A stretch of DNA of 32,331 nt from Candidatus Sulfotelmatobacter sp. (GTDB lineage: Bacteria > Acidobacteriota > Terriglobia > Terriglobales > Acidobacteriaceae), in contig JASHOT010000271.1 in the NCBI GenBank assembly GCA_030040965.1, forward strand, positions 1-32,331. Direction: 5' to 3'. Every line of letters begins with the position of its first letter. The first letter of the stretch is position 1. The position numbers and the translations under genes are program-made. Under the pieces are notes generated by a model. It did no database searches and had not been told where the DNA came from. It saw only the letters and a list, made by a program, of their open reading frames with translations. This document shows, piece after piece, positions 8,011 to 15,949 of the stretch.

Positions 8011-11000
8011 TTAGCGCTGTTTTGCAACTGCGTAGTCGAACCAGTAGCCGCGCTGCTCATTGCCTGACATGTGGCGCGTGTTGTATTCGAGCAGGTAATT
8101 CACGTGCGCGTCGTCGAGCGGGAACGATTTCTTCGGCTCGTAGGGATACTCGCCCATGCTGAGGAATGGTAGTGGAGCGACATAGTTGCCATCGGCGGCG
8201 TAGAAGTCCATATCCTTCTCATAACCGTAGGCGGCGAAGAAATAGTCGCGCACCCAACCGGGAGGCAGCGCGGGCAAGTGCGATGGATCGAAGTCCAGCC
8301 TCACTTCGTCTCCCGAGCCGAAGACGGCGAGTTTGTCGTCTGTTGCGGTAAGTAGCGGCAGCACGTCGCCATAGCGCGTGTACGTGCCTTGCGGCCGCGT
8401 GTAAGGACCGGTTGCGCTGACCCGCTCGTAGATGTAGTTCACGTTACCCGGAGGTGTGCCTTCGATCTTAAGCGGATAGCCGTGGTGTTCGAGATCGGCG
8501 CGGATGAGTGGAACAGAAGTTAAAACGTAGCGCCGGCCTCCGGCCGGCTCTTGCGAGGGCAAGTCGCTCTCACGGTCAGTGGGACGTCCGCCGGACAGCC
8601 GGCCGGAGGCCGGCGCTACGGACTGTTCGGTGCGGTCAATCAGAATGCTGTCCCAATAAATCTGCAAATTTGTGGTGATGCGGATTTTTCGCGTCCCGCG
8701 CGGCAGCTTGCCGGTAAGATCGGCCGTCATGGTACGTGGTCCGCCCGCGGGGAATCCCATGTCGTCGACGACGCGCTTCCAGTTGCCGCTCGCGCCGTTT
8801 CCGTTTCCAACCAGCGCTTCGACATATGGCGCGATTGCCTGAATTCCAGCTTGCGACGCGGCGTACATGCTGTTGGCGGAGAAATACTCAACCTCACCGT
8901 GCATCAGCAGCCAGAGAGGTCCACCGGCGTAAGGCTGGCCAAGATCGAGCGTCAGCGTGTGCGGCCGGGCAAATCCCAGGAACTGTGTGAGAGCGAAGTC
9001 GCCGAAATAGCGATGCGCCTTCAGGTCGGGGAGGACGTTGTGACCATGCTCGTCCCATGCGCCGGCAGGAAGTTGCGGATCTCTACTCACCACAACTTTG
9101 AATTCCGGATACGGCGGATTCGAAGCGAAGTACTCGTTGGGATAGGCATCAACATTGGCGGGATGATCGACCGCGAGCAGCCGTACCTGGTCGAGATAGA
9201 CAGCCTCTTCGAGCGGCTCCATGAAGCGGAAACTGAGAACCGTCGTCGGTCGTTGGTCGTCGGTCGTCGGCGAAAGGCGCTGCGCGGATGCAGTTTGTGC
9301 TTTGGCTGACAGCTGACGGCTGACGGCTGACAGCTTCTCCCGCATCATCCCCGTTGGAATCTTAATCCACTCCACCGGCCGCGGGATATCGCGCTGATCT
9401 GGACCGATCCAGTGGCCGACAACGCCGGCGCCCAGCATGTCGGCGACGAACTTGTATTGGTGGCCGTCCCACGCGAATAAAGTTGGGCAGGAGCTGCCGC
9501 GGCGGTCGATCTCGAGAATATTCTGCTGCTTGTCGCCGGCAATCTGGATTTCGTCCTGCAAGACGCCGGTCGGCCAGAGCATGCGCACGATATCGGCTTC
9601 TTTCGCGTCACCCAGGCCGACGGTGAGATACGGCGAGTTCTGCCCGAGGTAGCCGTTCGATCCGTAGATTTCGAATTTCTGCCGGTTGCCTCCGGCGAAA
9701 ACTTCGACTTTCGTTCCGATCGCCGACTTGTTGTCGTTCAGTCCCTTGAGCGCGAGGCGCAGCCAGTGATTCTGGTTGCCGCCTTCGTTTTTCAGCAGAA
9801 CCGCAGGCCCTTGGTTTTGCGTGATGAGCAGATCGACGGCGCCGTCGTTGTCGTAGTCGCCGGTGATGATGGCGCGCGGGTGTTCGAGATGAATTTTGTC
9901 GAGGCCGACGTCGGCGGTGACGTCTTTGAAGCCGTCGGGGCCGAGATTGCGGAAGAGCTTGATCTCGCCTTTGCCTTCTTTCGTCTCACCGACGGCGACG
10001 AGATCGACCCAGCCGTCGTTGTCGTAATCGAACGCGGCGACGCCGTAGGCGCGGACCCAGTTGGTGTCGGGGAGCTTGACTCGGTCGAAGGATTTGCCAT
10101 GATTGTTGCGCCAGAGGGTGAGGGCGGGCTCAAGCGCTCGAGTCATTGCAACATCCATCCAGCCATCGTGATTAAAGTCCAATGCTGTAACTCCCGCACT
10201 TGGTGGGAAGAATTGGTCGCTTTTGTCAGTCTCGGCAGGAGCAAATGGATGCAGAGGTATGAACTTTCCTTCACGCGGATTTTGGAAGATCGTTCCACCT
10301 CGCATGTCTGCCACGAGCAGGTCCACGGCCCTATCATTGTTGTAATCGGTGCCGATCGCCCCGGTTGTCAAAAGGTGAGTCGAAACGCCGATATCGACGG
10401 ACGTAAAAGTTCCGTCACCATTATTCCGCCAAATAGTCGCCGAACCGCAGCCGAGGCCGGAGCAAAAAGATGCATCGCCAGCGGCGTAAATGTCCAGATC
10501 CCCGTCGTGGTCGTAATCGAGAAAAGCAAGACCTATGACGGAGGGCGAGTGCTGAATCCCTGCAGACTCGTTGACGTTCTTGAACGTTCCATTCTTTTCG
10601 TTGTGCAGCAGTACGAGACCATTGGCCTGCCCGACCGCCAGATCAACGAAGCCGTCATTGTCATAGTCTCCCGCCGTACAACTGATTGCGCGGACGCGAC
10701 CGTCTAGACCGGCTTGTTCCGTGACATCTTCAAACTTTCCGTTGCCGAGGTTGTGGTAAAGCGCCATGCCTCCTTGCGGGCCATTAGCGGCCAGGAAAAG
10801 ATCGATCTTGCCATCCGCGTTGTAATCGACAAAGCAAGCGCCGGAGCCGGTATTGTCCTTCAGTGGATCAGTCGGAACACTGGCGGGCAGTCCCGCTTCT
10901 TTCGTCACGTCCACGAACTGCACCTTGATCTGTGCGGGGGGCTTCAGTTGCGCTTGCGGCGATTCGAGCGCGCGCGAGTACTGTCCCTGCTCTCCGTAGG

Positions 11001-11622
11001 CGAGGCTCATGGGCGAGCCTAGCTTGTTCTGCGTGATGTACTGGAACTTCTTCAGATGCTCGCGGCCGTGGTCGACGTCGCCGGATTGCTGGTAGGCGCG
11101 GGCGAGTCCGAACTCGGCCGAGGCGTGCAGCGGATTGATTTGCAGCGCGTGCTGAAAAGCTTCAATCGCGGGCGGAAACTGTTTGGCCTGCACGTAGGCC
11201 GTGCCGAGGAAATACCAGGTGTCGGCGTCGTTCGGATCGATTTCGCTGACGCGCTTGAAGTCGTCGATCGCGGCCTGAGCGTCGCCCGAATTTTTGGCGA
11301 GCAGGCCCAGGCTGTACCACGCGTTCGGATTTTTGGGATCAGCCTTCAGCGCGTCTTCAAGCGCGGCTTTCGCCTCATCTATTTTCTGCAGGTTGAGGTA
11401 GGCAACGCCTTCGTTCATGCGGGCGATCGCGAGCTTGGGATCGGCCGCAGCGGCCTGTTTGAAGTAGTTGAGTCCCTTCTCGAACAGTTGCTGATTCATG
11501 TAGGCGCAGCCGAGATTGTTCAGGCGCGCGGCTTCGAGCGGGTCCGGCTGTGATGACGGCGTAAAAAGGCCGAATGCGGCCGGCAACGTGGCGACGAGAA
11601 CGGCAGAGATTCTCAGATTCAT
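8011..11622 (-). CDS. Secreted TPR / VCBS (FG-GAP) / ASPIC-UnbV protein, CRTAC1-like
   Basis: Large predicted exported protein (1203 residues) with a probable N-terminal signal (MNLRISAVLVATLPAAFGLF). Residues about 30-200 are tetratricopeptide repeats (for example AWYSLGLLAKNSGDAQAAID). Residues about 235-620 hold a series of beta-propeller VCBS/FG-GAP blades with calcium-type loops such as DYNADGKIDLF, DYDNDGFVDLA, DYDHDGDLDIY and DYDNDGAVDLL. An ASPIC/UnbV domain follows (about 640-720, with GSNGYLGQNSPYLTVGLG). About 480 further residues form a less familiar beta-rich tail. Family knowledge points to protein-protein or surface binding; no enzymatic motif is seen. Two tail segments, about residues 758-795 and 1001-1033, are encoded by repeat DNA (9241-9334 and 8526-8620) and have a biased composition unlike their surroundings. 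The ATG at 11622 has only a poor Shine-Dalgarno. A permease gene follows after 55 bp. The function is unknown. Confidence 0.88.
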   Translation of the reverse strand: MNLRISAVLVATLPAAFGLFTPSSQPDPLEAARLNNLGCAYMNQQLFEKGLNYFKQAAAADPKLAIARMNEGVAYLNLQKIDEAKAALEDALKADPKNPNAWYSLGLLAKNSGDAQAAIDDFKRVSEIDPNDADTWYFLGTAYVQAKQFPPAIEAFQHALQINPLHASAEFGLARAYQQSGDVDHGREHLKKFQYITQNKLGSPMSLAYGEQGQYSRALESPQAQLKPPAQIKVQFVDVTKEAGLPASVPTDPLKDNTGSGACFVDYNADGKIDLFLAANGPQGGMALYHNLGNGKFEDVTEQAGLDGRVRAISCTAGDYDNDGFVDLAVGQANGLVLLHNEKNGTFKNVNESAGIQHSPSVIGLAFLDYDHDGDLDIYAAGDASFCSGLGCGSATIWRNNGDGTFTSVDIGVSTHLLTTGAIGTDYNNDRAVDLLVADMRGGTIFQNPREGKFIPLHPFAPAETDKSDQFFPPSAGVTALDFNHDGWMDVAMTRALEPALTLWRNNHGKSFDRVKLPDTNWVRAYGVAAFDYDNDGWVDLVAVGETKEGKGEIKLFRNLGPDGFKDVTADVGLDKIHLEHPRAIITGDYDNDGAVDLLITQNQGPAVLLKNEGGNQNHWLRLALKGLNDNKSAIGTKVEVFAGGNRQKFEIYGSNGYLGQNSPYLTVGLGDAKEADIVRMLWPTGVLQDEIQIAGDKQQNILEIDRRGSSCPTLFAWDGHQYKFVADMLGAGVVGHWIGPDQRDIPRPVEWIKIPTGMMREKLSAVSRQLSAKAQTASAQRLSPTTDDQRPTTVLSFRFMEPLEEAVYLDQVRLLAVDHPANVDAYPNEYFASNPPYPEFKVVVSRDPQLPAGAWDEHGHNVLPDLKAHRYFGDFALTQFLGFARPHTLTLDLGQPYAGGPLWLLMHGEVEYFSANSMYAASQAGIQAIAPYVEALVGNGNGASGNWKRVVDDMGFPAGGPRTMTADLTGKLPRGTRKIRITTNLQIYWDSILIDRTEQSVAPASGRLSGGRPTDRESDLPSQEPAGGRRYVLTSVPLIRADLEHHGYPLKIEGTPPGNVNYIYERVSATGPYTRPQGTYTRYGDVLPLLTATDDKLAVFGSGDEVRLDFDPSHLPALPPGWVRDYFFAAYGYEKDMDFYAADGNYVAPLPFLSMGEYPYEPKKSFPLDDAHVNYLLEYNTRHMSGNEQRGYWFDYAVAKQR
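8526..8620. repeat. REPIN-like element: perfect 24-bp inverted repeat inside a coding sequence
   Basis: Bases 8526-8549 and 8597-8620 are exact reverse complements over 24 bp, separated by 47 bp. Each arm contains its own small palindrome (GCCGGCC-TCC-GGCCGGC), so each can fold alone, or the pair can form one long hairpin. This is the layout of a REP doublet. It lies inside the CRTAC1-like gene and is read in frame, giving residues such as APASGRLSGG and SQEPAGGRRY. There is no transposase, and the 47-bp spacer is too short to be an IS. Confidence 0.8.
9241..9334. repeat. Two word-repeat tracts read in frame within the CRTAC1-like gene
   Basis: Tract one (9241-9270) repeats GGTCGTCGGTCGT-type units. 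Tract two (9304-9334) repeats GCTGACGGCTGACGGCTGAC. They flank about 33 bp of ordinary sequence. On the coding (minus) strand they give LSAVSRQLSAK and SPTTDDQRPTT, a low-complexity linker before the beta-rich tail. The second tract shares the CAGCCGTC word with the intergenic repeat at 11650-11710, which suggests a common repeat family. Confidence 0.6.
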
Positions 11623-11649
11623 CTGGATAAAGATTTAATCACAGAAGAC

Positions 11650-11710
11650 AGCACTCGGCACTCAGCCGTCGGCATTCAGCCACCTGGCTGGTGCCGGGTG
11701 CCGATTCCTG
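11650..11710. repeat. Intergenic word repeat with hairpin, between amidase and CRTAC1-like genes
   Basis: The 141-bp gap between the amidase stop and the next start contains overlapping copies of CGGCA, TCAGCC and GTGCCG words. Bases 11670-11682 can pair with 11685-11696 (CGGCA..CAGCCA with TGGCTG..TGCCG) around a two-base turn. In the minus-strand transcript this hairpin lies after the amidase stop and about 50 bases before the CRTAC1-like start, so it could reduce read-through. No T-run follows, so it is not a classic intrinsic terminator. Confidence 0.5.
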
Positions 11711-11763
11711 ATACTGGCTATTGATGCAAGCGGCTAATTTGCTTTTCCTGGGTGCGTGTGCGA

Positions 11764-13182
11764 CTAGGTGATGGGAGGAGGCTTTCGATTCATAGCACAT
11801 GCTTTTTGAAGCACCGCAGCGACTCGCAACACCGTCTCCTCTTCCCACGGCCTGCCGGCAATTTGCACGCCAATGGGCAGGCCATCGGGGGAATAACTCA
11901 CGGGAACCACCGCCGCCGGATTGCCCAGCAGATTGAACCACTCGGTATAGCTCCACGCATCGAGATAATTCATCGTCTTGCCCTCGACGATCCAACTGCG
12001 CTCGCCATGCCGAAAAGCGGGGACGGCCGCGGCCGGACAAAGCAGAATGGGATACTCCTGCATCTGCGCCAGAAGCTCGGCGCGTAAAGCGTCTCGCTGA
12101 ATCCAGGCCTCAAGCAGCGAGTCCGCAGACAGTTCCGGTTCCGCAGCGCACCAGTCGAGAAACTGCCGTAGAATCGGACTGAGATCGCGCTCGCGTCCAC
12201 GAAACATCGGACCGATCAGCATTCCGCCTATCTTCACGAAGAACTTTTTCCACAGTTGTCGCGCAGTTTCCAGTCCCGCAGGACGAAACTCCTCAACCTG
12301 AAATCCCTCCGCGCGCAAAACTTCTGCCGCTGTTCTTACCGCTTGGCGAGTCTCGGCAGTAACCGGAGTGCGCCCATCATCTTCGAAATATCCAATGCGC
12401 AGTTTTCGTACGTCCTCAAACTTCGGCCAACGCAGCGGCACCGGCGCTGCGAATGAATCGCCGTCATCCGGTCCTTGCATCACTTCGAAGAGTGCCTTCA
12501 GATCCGCCACGGTACGCGCCATCGGGCCGACGACGCCGATCATGGCAAACGGCCCGCCGGATGCGGGAAAATGTCCGGTCGAGGGAATTCGGCCGGGCGT
12601 CGGTTTCAAGCCACAGATGCCGCTGAAATGTGCCGGCACTCGGATCGATCCTCCGCCATCGCTGCCCACGCCGCCCGCAGACATCCCCGCCGCGATTGCC
12701 GCCGCTTCACCGCCGCTTGACCCTCCGGGCGTTCGATTCAAATCCCAGGGACTATTCGTGCGCCCGTACAAGAGATTGTCCGTCTCCCATGCCATGAGCA
12801 ATTCGGGAGTGTTGGTCACGCCCAGGACAATCGCTCCGGCAGCGCGCAAACGCGCGACCAGAGGTGCATCTCGTGCCGCGATATATCCCTCACGCAGGCG
12901 TGTGCCCGCCTCGCAGCGGTAGCCGGCAACTTCGATTGAACTTTTTATGCTGATCGGAACCCCGTGCAGAAGTCCGAGATCCTGACCGTTCTTGACTGCA
13001 TCTTCTGCCGCACGCGCTTCGCCAAGCACAAGTTCGGGCTCAACTTGAACGTAAGCATTCAGCTTGGGATTTAGTCTCTCGATTTTTTCAAGATGTGCCT
13101 CGGCCAGCTCTATGGGCGAGATTTCCTTTTTCCCAATCAACCGCGCCATTTCGACAGCCGGAAGAAACGTGAGATCATTCAT
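11764..13182 (-). CDS. Amidase (amidase-signature family)
   Basis: Cytoplasmic Ser-cisSer-Lys hydrolase of 472 residues acting on a carboxamide; the substrate is not identifiable. The triad is clear: Lys80 in GVPISIKSSIEV, cis-Ser155 in TPGGSSGGEAAA and nucleophile Ser179 in GSDGGGSIRVPA, spaced almost exactly as in GatA (79/154/178). The C-terminal NLLGNPAAVVPV and LPIGVQIAGRPWEEE segments are also typical. I start at the ATG at 13182 because it overlaps the stop of the preceding pseudouridine synthase as ATGA; an upstream in-frame start at 13260 would add 26 uncharacteristic residues inside that gene. Overlap suggests translational coupling. No gatB or gatC is nearby, which argues against a GatA role, so a stand-alone amidase is more likely. 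Confidence 0.9.
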   Translation of the reverse strand: MNDLTFLPAVEMARLIGKKEISPIELAEAHLEKIERLNPKLNAYVQVEPELVLGEARAAEDAVKNGQDLGLLHGVPISIKSSIEVAGYRCEAGTRLREGYIAARDAPLVARLRAAGAIVLGVTNTPELLMAWETDNLLYGRTNSPWDLNRTPGGSSGGEAAAIAAGMSAGGVGSDGGGSIRVPAHFSGICGLKPTPGRIPSTGHFPASGGPFAMIGVVGPMARTVADLKALFEVMQGPDDGDSFAAPVPLRWPKFEDVRKLRIGYFEDDGRTPVTAETRQAVRTAAEVLRAEGFQVEEFRPAGLETARQLWKKFFVKIGGMLIGPMFRGRERDLSPILRQFLDWCAAEPELSADSLLEAWIQRDALRAELLAQMQEYPILLCPAAAVPAFRHGERSWIVEGKTMNYLDAWSYTEWFNLLGNPAAVVPVSYSPDGLPIGVQIAGRPWEEETVLRVAAVLQKACAMNRKPPPIT

Positions 13183-13946
13183 GAGCGGACGGGCCTTCGA
13201 GTCGCGCCTTCCAGTGCAGAGTCGAGCATCTTCTTTTCCCCGGAAGTAAGTGGCCGGCAAGCGCCCTTCGCCAAATCTCCCAGTTGGAGCGGACCAATCG
13301 CAACGCGCACCAGTCGCAGGGTTTCCACCTCGAAAGCAGAGAGCATGCGGCGAATCTGCCGATTCTTGCCTTCATCCAGAACGATCTCGAGCCAGCAGTT
13401 CTTTTCGCCACTACGCAGCATTCGCGCATCGCGGGCGCGCAGCAATTCGCCATCGGACATTACTCCGACCTTAAATGCGCTGGCCAATTCCTCTCCCGCA
13501 ATAGAAGCGACTTGCACGTGATAGGTCTTTTCCAGGTGGGTCTCGGGAGCGGCAATGCGCGCTGCCCATTCGCCGTCGTTCGTCATCAGAAGCAATCCCT
13601 CGCTGGCTTTGTCAAGACGTCCGACCGGCGCTAACCAGGGAAGGTTATCGTCGAACTTGCGGACGATCTCGTACACAGTCGCGCGGCCCTTTTCATCGGA
13701 AGCAGACGTGATCAGCCCGCGCGGTTTGTTCATCATGAGATAGATTTTCGTCTCATCTTCAATGGCGCGCCTATTTACATGAATTCGGTCTCGCCCAAAA
13801 CTGACTGGAGCTTCAGGATCGCGGCGCACGGATCCATTGAGCCGCACATGTCCCCCGCAGATCAGTTCCGCTGCTTGAGACCGCGAGCAGTATCCCAGCT
13901 TCGACAACGCGCGCGCCAACCCGATTTTGCGAAGTCGCCCGGTCAC
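13179..13946 (-). CDS. RsuA/RluB/RluE-family rRNA pseudouridine synthase
   Basis: Isomerises a specific uridine in ribosomal RNA to pseudouridine. The 255-residue protein begins with an S4 RNA-binding domain (about residues 10-60, ALSKLGYCSRSQAAELI, GGHVRLNGS) followed by the catalytic domain, with YLMMNKPRGLITSASD and the catalytic Asp112 in VGRLDKASEGLLLMTNDG. KTYHVQV and EGKNRQIRRM are further family marks. The start codon is GTG at 13946; no in-frame ATG suits the S4 domain, and a Shine-Dalgarno is not obvious. The TGA overlaps the amidase ATG. The gene is divergent from the rhodanese gene, with about 126 bp between them. The exact target (16S or 23S) cannot be assigned. Confidence 0.92.
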   Translation of the reverse strand: MTGRLRKIGLARALSKLGYCSRSQAAELICGGHVRLNGSVRRDPEAPVSFGRDRIHVNRRAIEDETKIYLMMNKPRGLITSASDEKGRATVYEIVRKFDDNLPWLAPVGRLDKASEGLLLMTNDGEWAARIAAPETHLEKTYHVQVASIAGEELASAFKVGVMSDGELLRARDARMLRSGEKNCWLEIVLDEGKNRQIRRMLSAFEVETLRLVRVAIGPLQLGDLAKGACRPLTSGEKKMLDSALEGATRRPVRS

Positions 13947-14072
13947 GCATCTATGCTAACGGAACTGCGTGAATCGAAGCGCCGATGCTGCTTAACTCTG
14001 CACCATCGCGGAGGACTTGATAGCATAATTAAAGAACCACCTAACCACGCGGTTCACACAGAGGAGTTCGCA

Positions 14073-14453
14073 ATGGCCCATCAGCACCCTCCCCGGTTCC
14101 TGAAGATTGTTGACGACGCAAAAACCCGCTTGCGTGAAACCAATGTCGATGAAGTAAAGAAAAGACTGGATCGCGGCGACAAGTTCCTGCTCGTCGACGT
14201 GCGCGAAGAGAGCGAATTCGCCAAGGATCATCTTCCCGGGGCCATTCACCTGGGCAAAGGCGTGATTGAGCGCGATATTGAAGCTCGCGTCCCCGAACTC
14301 AAAACCGAGATGATTCTTTATTGTGGCGGTGGATTCCGCTCCGCCCTGGCCGCCGACAACCTGCAGAAAATGGGCTACACCAACGTCATCTCCATGGATG
14401 GCGGCATCCGCGGCTGGCGGGAAAAAGGCTACCCGTTAACCGCAAAGCCCTAG
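14073..14453 (+). CDS. Single-domain rhodanese-like sulfurtransferase
   Basis: Small cytoplasmic protein (126 residues) that carries a persulfide sulfur on a cysteine. The rhodanese fold shows [20 protein letters not shown] (CH2A-type), the active loop CGGGFR with Cys84, and a C-terminal [15 protein letters not shown] motif. The ATG at 14073 is chosen because GAGGAG lies six bases upstream; the open frame extends about 98 codons further back, but that part overlaps the divergent pseudouridine synthase gene and has no domain. An N-terminal helix of about 30 residues precedes the rhodanese core. The MFS gene follows after 104 bp. The sulfur donor and acceptor are unknown. Confidence 0.92.
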   Translation: MAHQHPPRFLKIVDDAKTRLRETNVDEVKKRLDRGDKFLLVDVREESEFAKDHLPGAIHLGKGVIERDIEARVPELKTEMILYCGGGFRSALAADNLQKMGYTNVISMDGGIRGWREKGYPLTAKP

Positions 14454-14461
14454 AAGGACGC

Positions 14462-14524
14462 TTTTCAAGGTTTCAAGTTGTAGGCCCTCCTGGATTGACC
14501 TTGTAAAACGCGAAACTTCGAAAC
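14462..14524. repeat. Degenerate TTTCAAG-type intergenic repeat
   Basis: Between the rhodanese stop and the MFS start, TTTTCAAGGTTTCAAG (14462-14477) is mirrored by CGAAACTTCGAAAC (14511-14524), the same kind of word in inverted orientation. It is imperfect and could be chance or the remnant of an interspersed repeat. No convincing promoter was found here; TTGACC at 14495-14500 lacks a matching -10. Confidence 0.3.
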
Positions 14525-14557
14525 ATCTTTCTGTGGTAAGCTGCGCGTCTTGCCTCT

Positions 14558-15883
14558 ATGAACGCCCGCATTTTTTTCTGGTCGCTGACCTCCGCCCTCG
14601 CCGGATTTTTATTCGGCTTCGACACCGTTGTCATCTCGGGCGCCGAAAAAACCATTCAATCTCTCTGGGGACTCAGCCCCGGCCTCCACGGCATTGCCAT
14701 GGCCTCGGCCCTCTACGGGACGGTGGTCGGCTCACTCATCGGCGGCTGGCCGGCCGACCGGTTCGGGCGTAAAGCCACATTGCTTTGGATCGGCGTTCTT
14801 TATTTTCTCGGAGCGGTCGGGTCGGCTCTGGCCCCGAACGTTGTTGTTTTTGTCGCGGCTCGGGTCATTGGCGGACTGGGAATTGGCATCTCCACCGTCG
14901 TCGCCCCCATGTATATCTCCGAGATCGCTCCCCCAAAGCATCGCGGAAGGCTAGCCGGCATGTTCCAATTCAATATCGTTTTTGGAATTCTGATCGCCTT
15001 CGTCTCCAATGCGCTGCTGGCCGGAGTTGGGGAAAACGCCTGGCGATGGATGCTCGGTGTCGCGGCGTTTCCCTCGCTGCTTTATGCCGTGTTCTGTTTT
15101 GGACTGCCGGAAAGCCCGCGCTGGCTGTTAAGCAGAAAAGGCGACCGAGCGGCAGCGCTGGAGGTTCTGCGACGGGTCGAACCCGACGTTGCCGCATCTG
15201 AAATTGCCGCGCTGGCGGATGAGATCGCGGCTGCATCCTCCGTGGAAATTTCTTCCGGCCATTTCTGGACGTCCCGCCTGCGCAGGCCGATTCTGCTCGC
15301 CATCCTGATTGCCTTCTTTAACCAGCTTTCCGGCATTAACGCAATTCTTTATTTTGCTCCGCGTATATTCGAATTGACGGGCCTCGCTGCGAAGGCGGCG
15401 CTGCTGCAATCTATCGGGATTGGGGCTACCAATCTCGTTTTCACGTTTGTTGGTCTCTGGCTGATCGATCAACTGGGACGCCGCACGCTTTTATATATCG
15501 GCTCGTTCGGCTACATTATTTCGCTTGGCCTGACTGCATGGGCGTTCTTCACCCAGCATTACGCCATCGTGCCGATCTGCATCTTCGCCTTCATAGCAGC
15601 CCACGCCATTGGGCAAGGGGCGGTCATCTGGGTTTTTATCTCGGAGATTTTTCCGAACCGTCATCGCGCCGAGGGCCAGACGCTCGGCAGTTTCACGCAC
15701 TGGACGTTCGCCGCCCTGCTGACCACGTTTTTCCCCAAGATGGTCACGGCTTTCCCGCCTGGATACGTTTTCCTGTTCTTCACCGGCATGATGGTTCTTC
15801 AACTCATCTGGGTGAAGACGCTTGTGCCTGAGACAAAAGGTGTACCGCTCGAAGAGATTCAACGCCAGCTGGAGATCGCATAA
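14558..15883 (+). CDS. Sugar-porter family MFS transporter
   Basis: Proton-coupled sugar symporter of the XylE/GalP type in the inner membrane, 441 residues with 12 predicted helices. Diagnostic motifs occur in order: GGWPADRFGRK after helix 2 (residues 62-72), SEIAPPKHRGRL (121-132), PESPRWL (184-190), the sugar-contact QLSGIN segment in helix 7 (256-261), LIDQLGRRTLL, SEIFPNRHRAEG and the terminal VPETKG. The length is slightly short for the family but nothing essential is missing. The first ATG at 14558 begins directly before helix 1; no good Shine-Dalgarno is visible. It converges on the GH5-like and GH27 genes, so the imported sugar may be a product of those enzymes, which is an inference from position. 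Confidence 0.93.
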   Translation: MNARIFFWSLTSALAGFLFGFDTVVISGAEKTIQSLWGLSPGLHGIAMASALYGTVVGSLIGGWPADRFGRKATLLWIGVLYFLGAVGSALAPNVVVFVAARVIGGLGIGISTVVAPMYISEIAPPKHRGRLAGMFQFNIVFGILIAFVSNALLAGVGENAWRWMLGVAAFPSLLYAVFCFGLPESPRWLLSRKGDRAAALEVLRRVEPDVAASEIAALADEIAAASSVEISSGHFWTSRLRRPILLAILIAFFNQLSGINAILYFAPRIFELTGLAAKAALLQSIGIGATNLVFTFVGLWLIDQLGRRTLLYIGSFGYIISLGLTAWAFFTQHYAIVPICIFAFIAAHAIGQGAVIWVFISEIFPNRHRAEGQTLGSFTHWTFAALLTTFFPKMVTAFPPGYVFLFFTGMMVLQLIWVKTLVPETKGVPLEEIQRQLEIA

Positions 15884-15949
15884 AACCAAATCACTGGCCA
15901 ACATCTCCCTCGGGTCCGCATACACTCAGCGCAAGGATGCGCGATTCCG

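Noticed and set aside
8526-8620. Inverted repeat read as insertion-sequence ends
   Set aside because: Only 47 bp lie between the arms and there is no transposase or target duplication.
9241-9334. Possible CRISPR-like array
   Set aside because: Units are shorter than 13 bp, directly joined, without unique spacers, and no cas genes occur in the window.
9766-10707. 313-residue plus-strand ORF rich in Val/Ile/Asp
   Set aside because: It is the mirror of the VCBS calcium-loop repeats of the CRTAC1-like gene; its repetitive VVVVIE pattern is the complement of the DYDNDG codons.
13779-14072. N-terminal extension of the rhodanese by 98 codons
   Set aside because: It overlaps the divergent pseudouridine synthase gene, whereas the ATG at 14073 has a GAGGAG site at good spacing.
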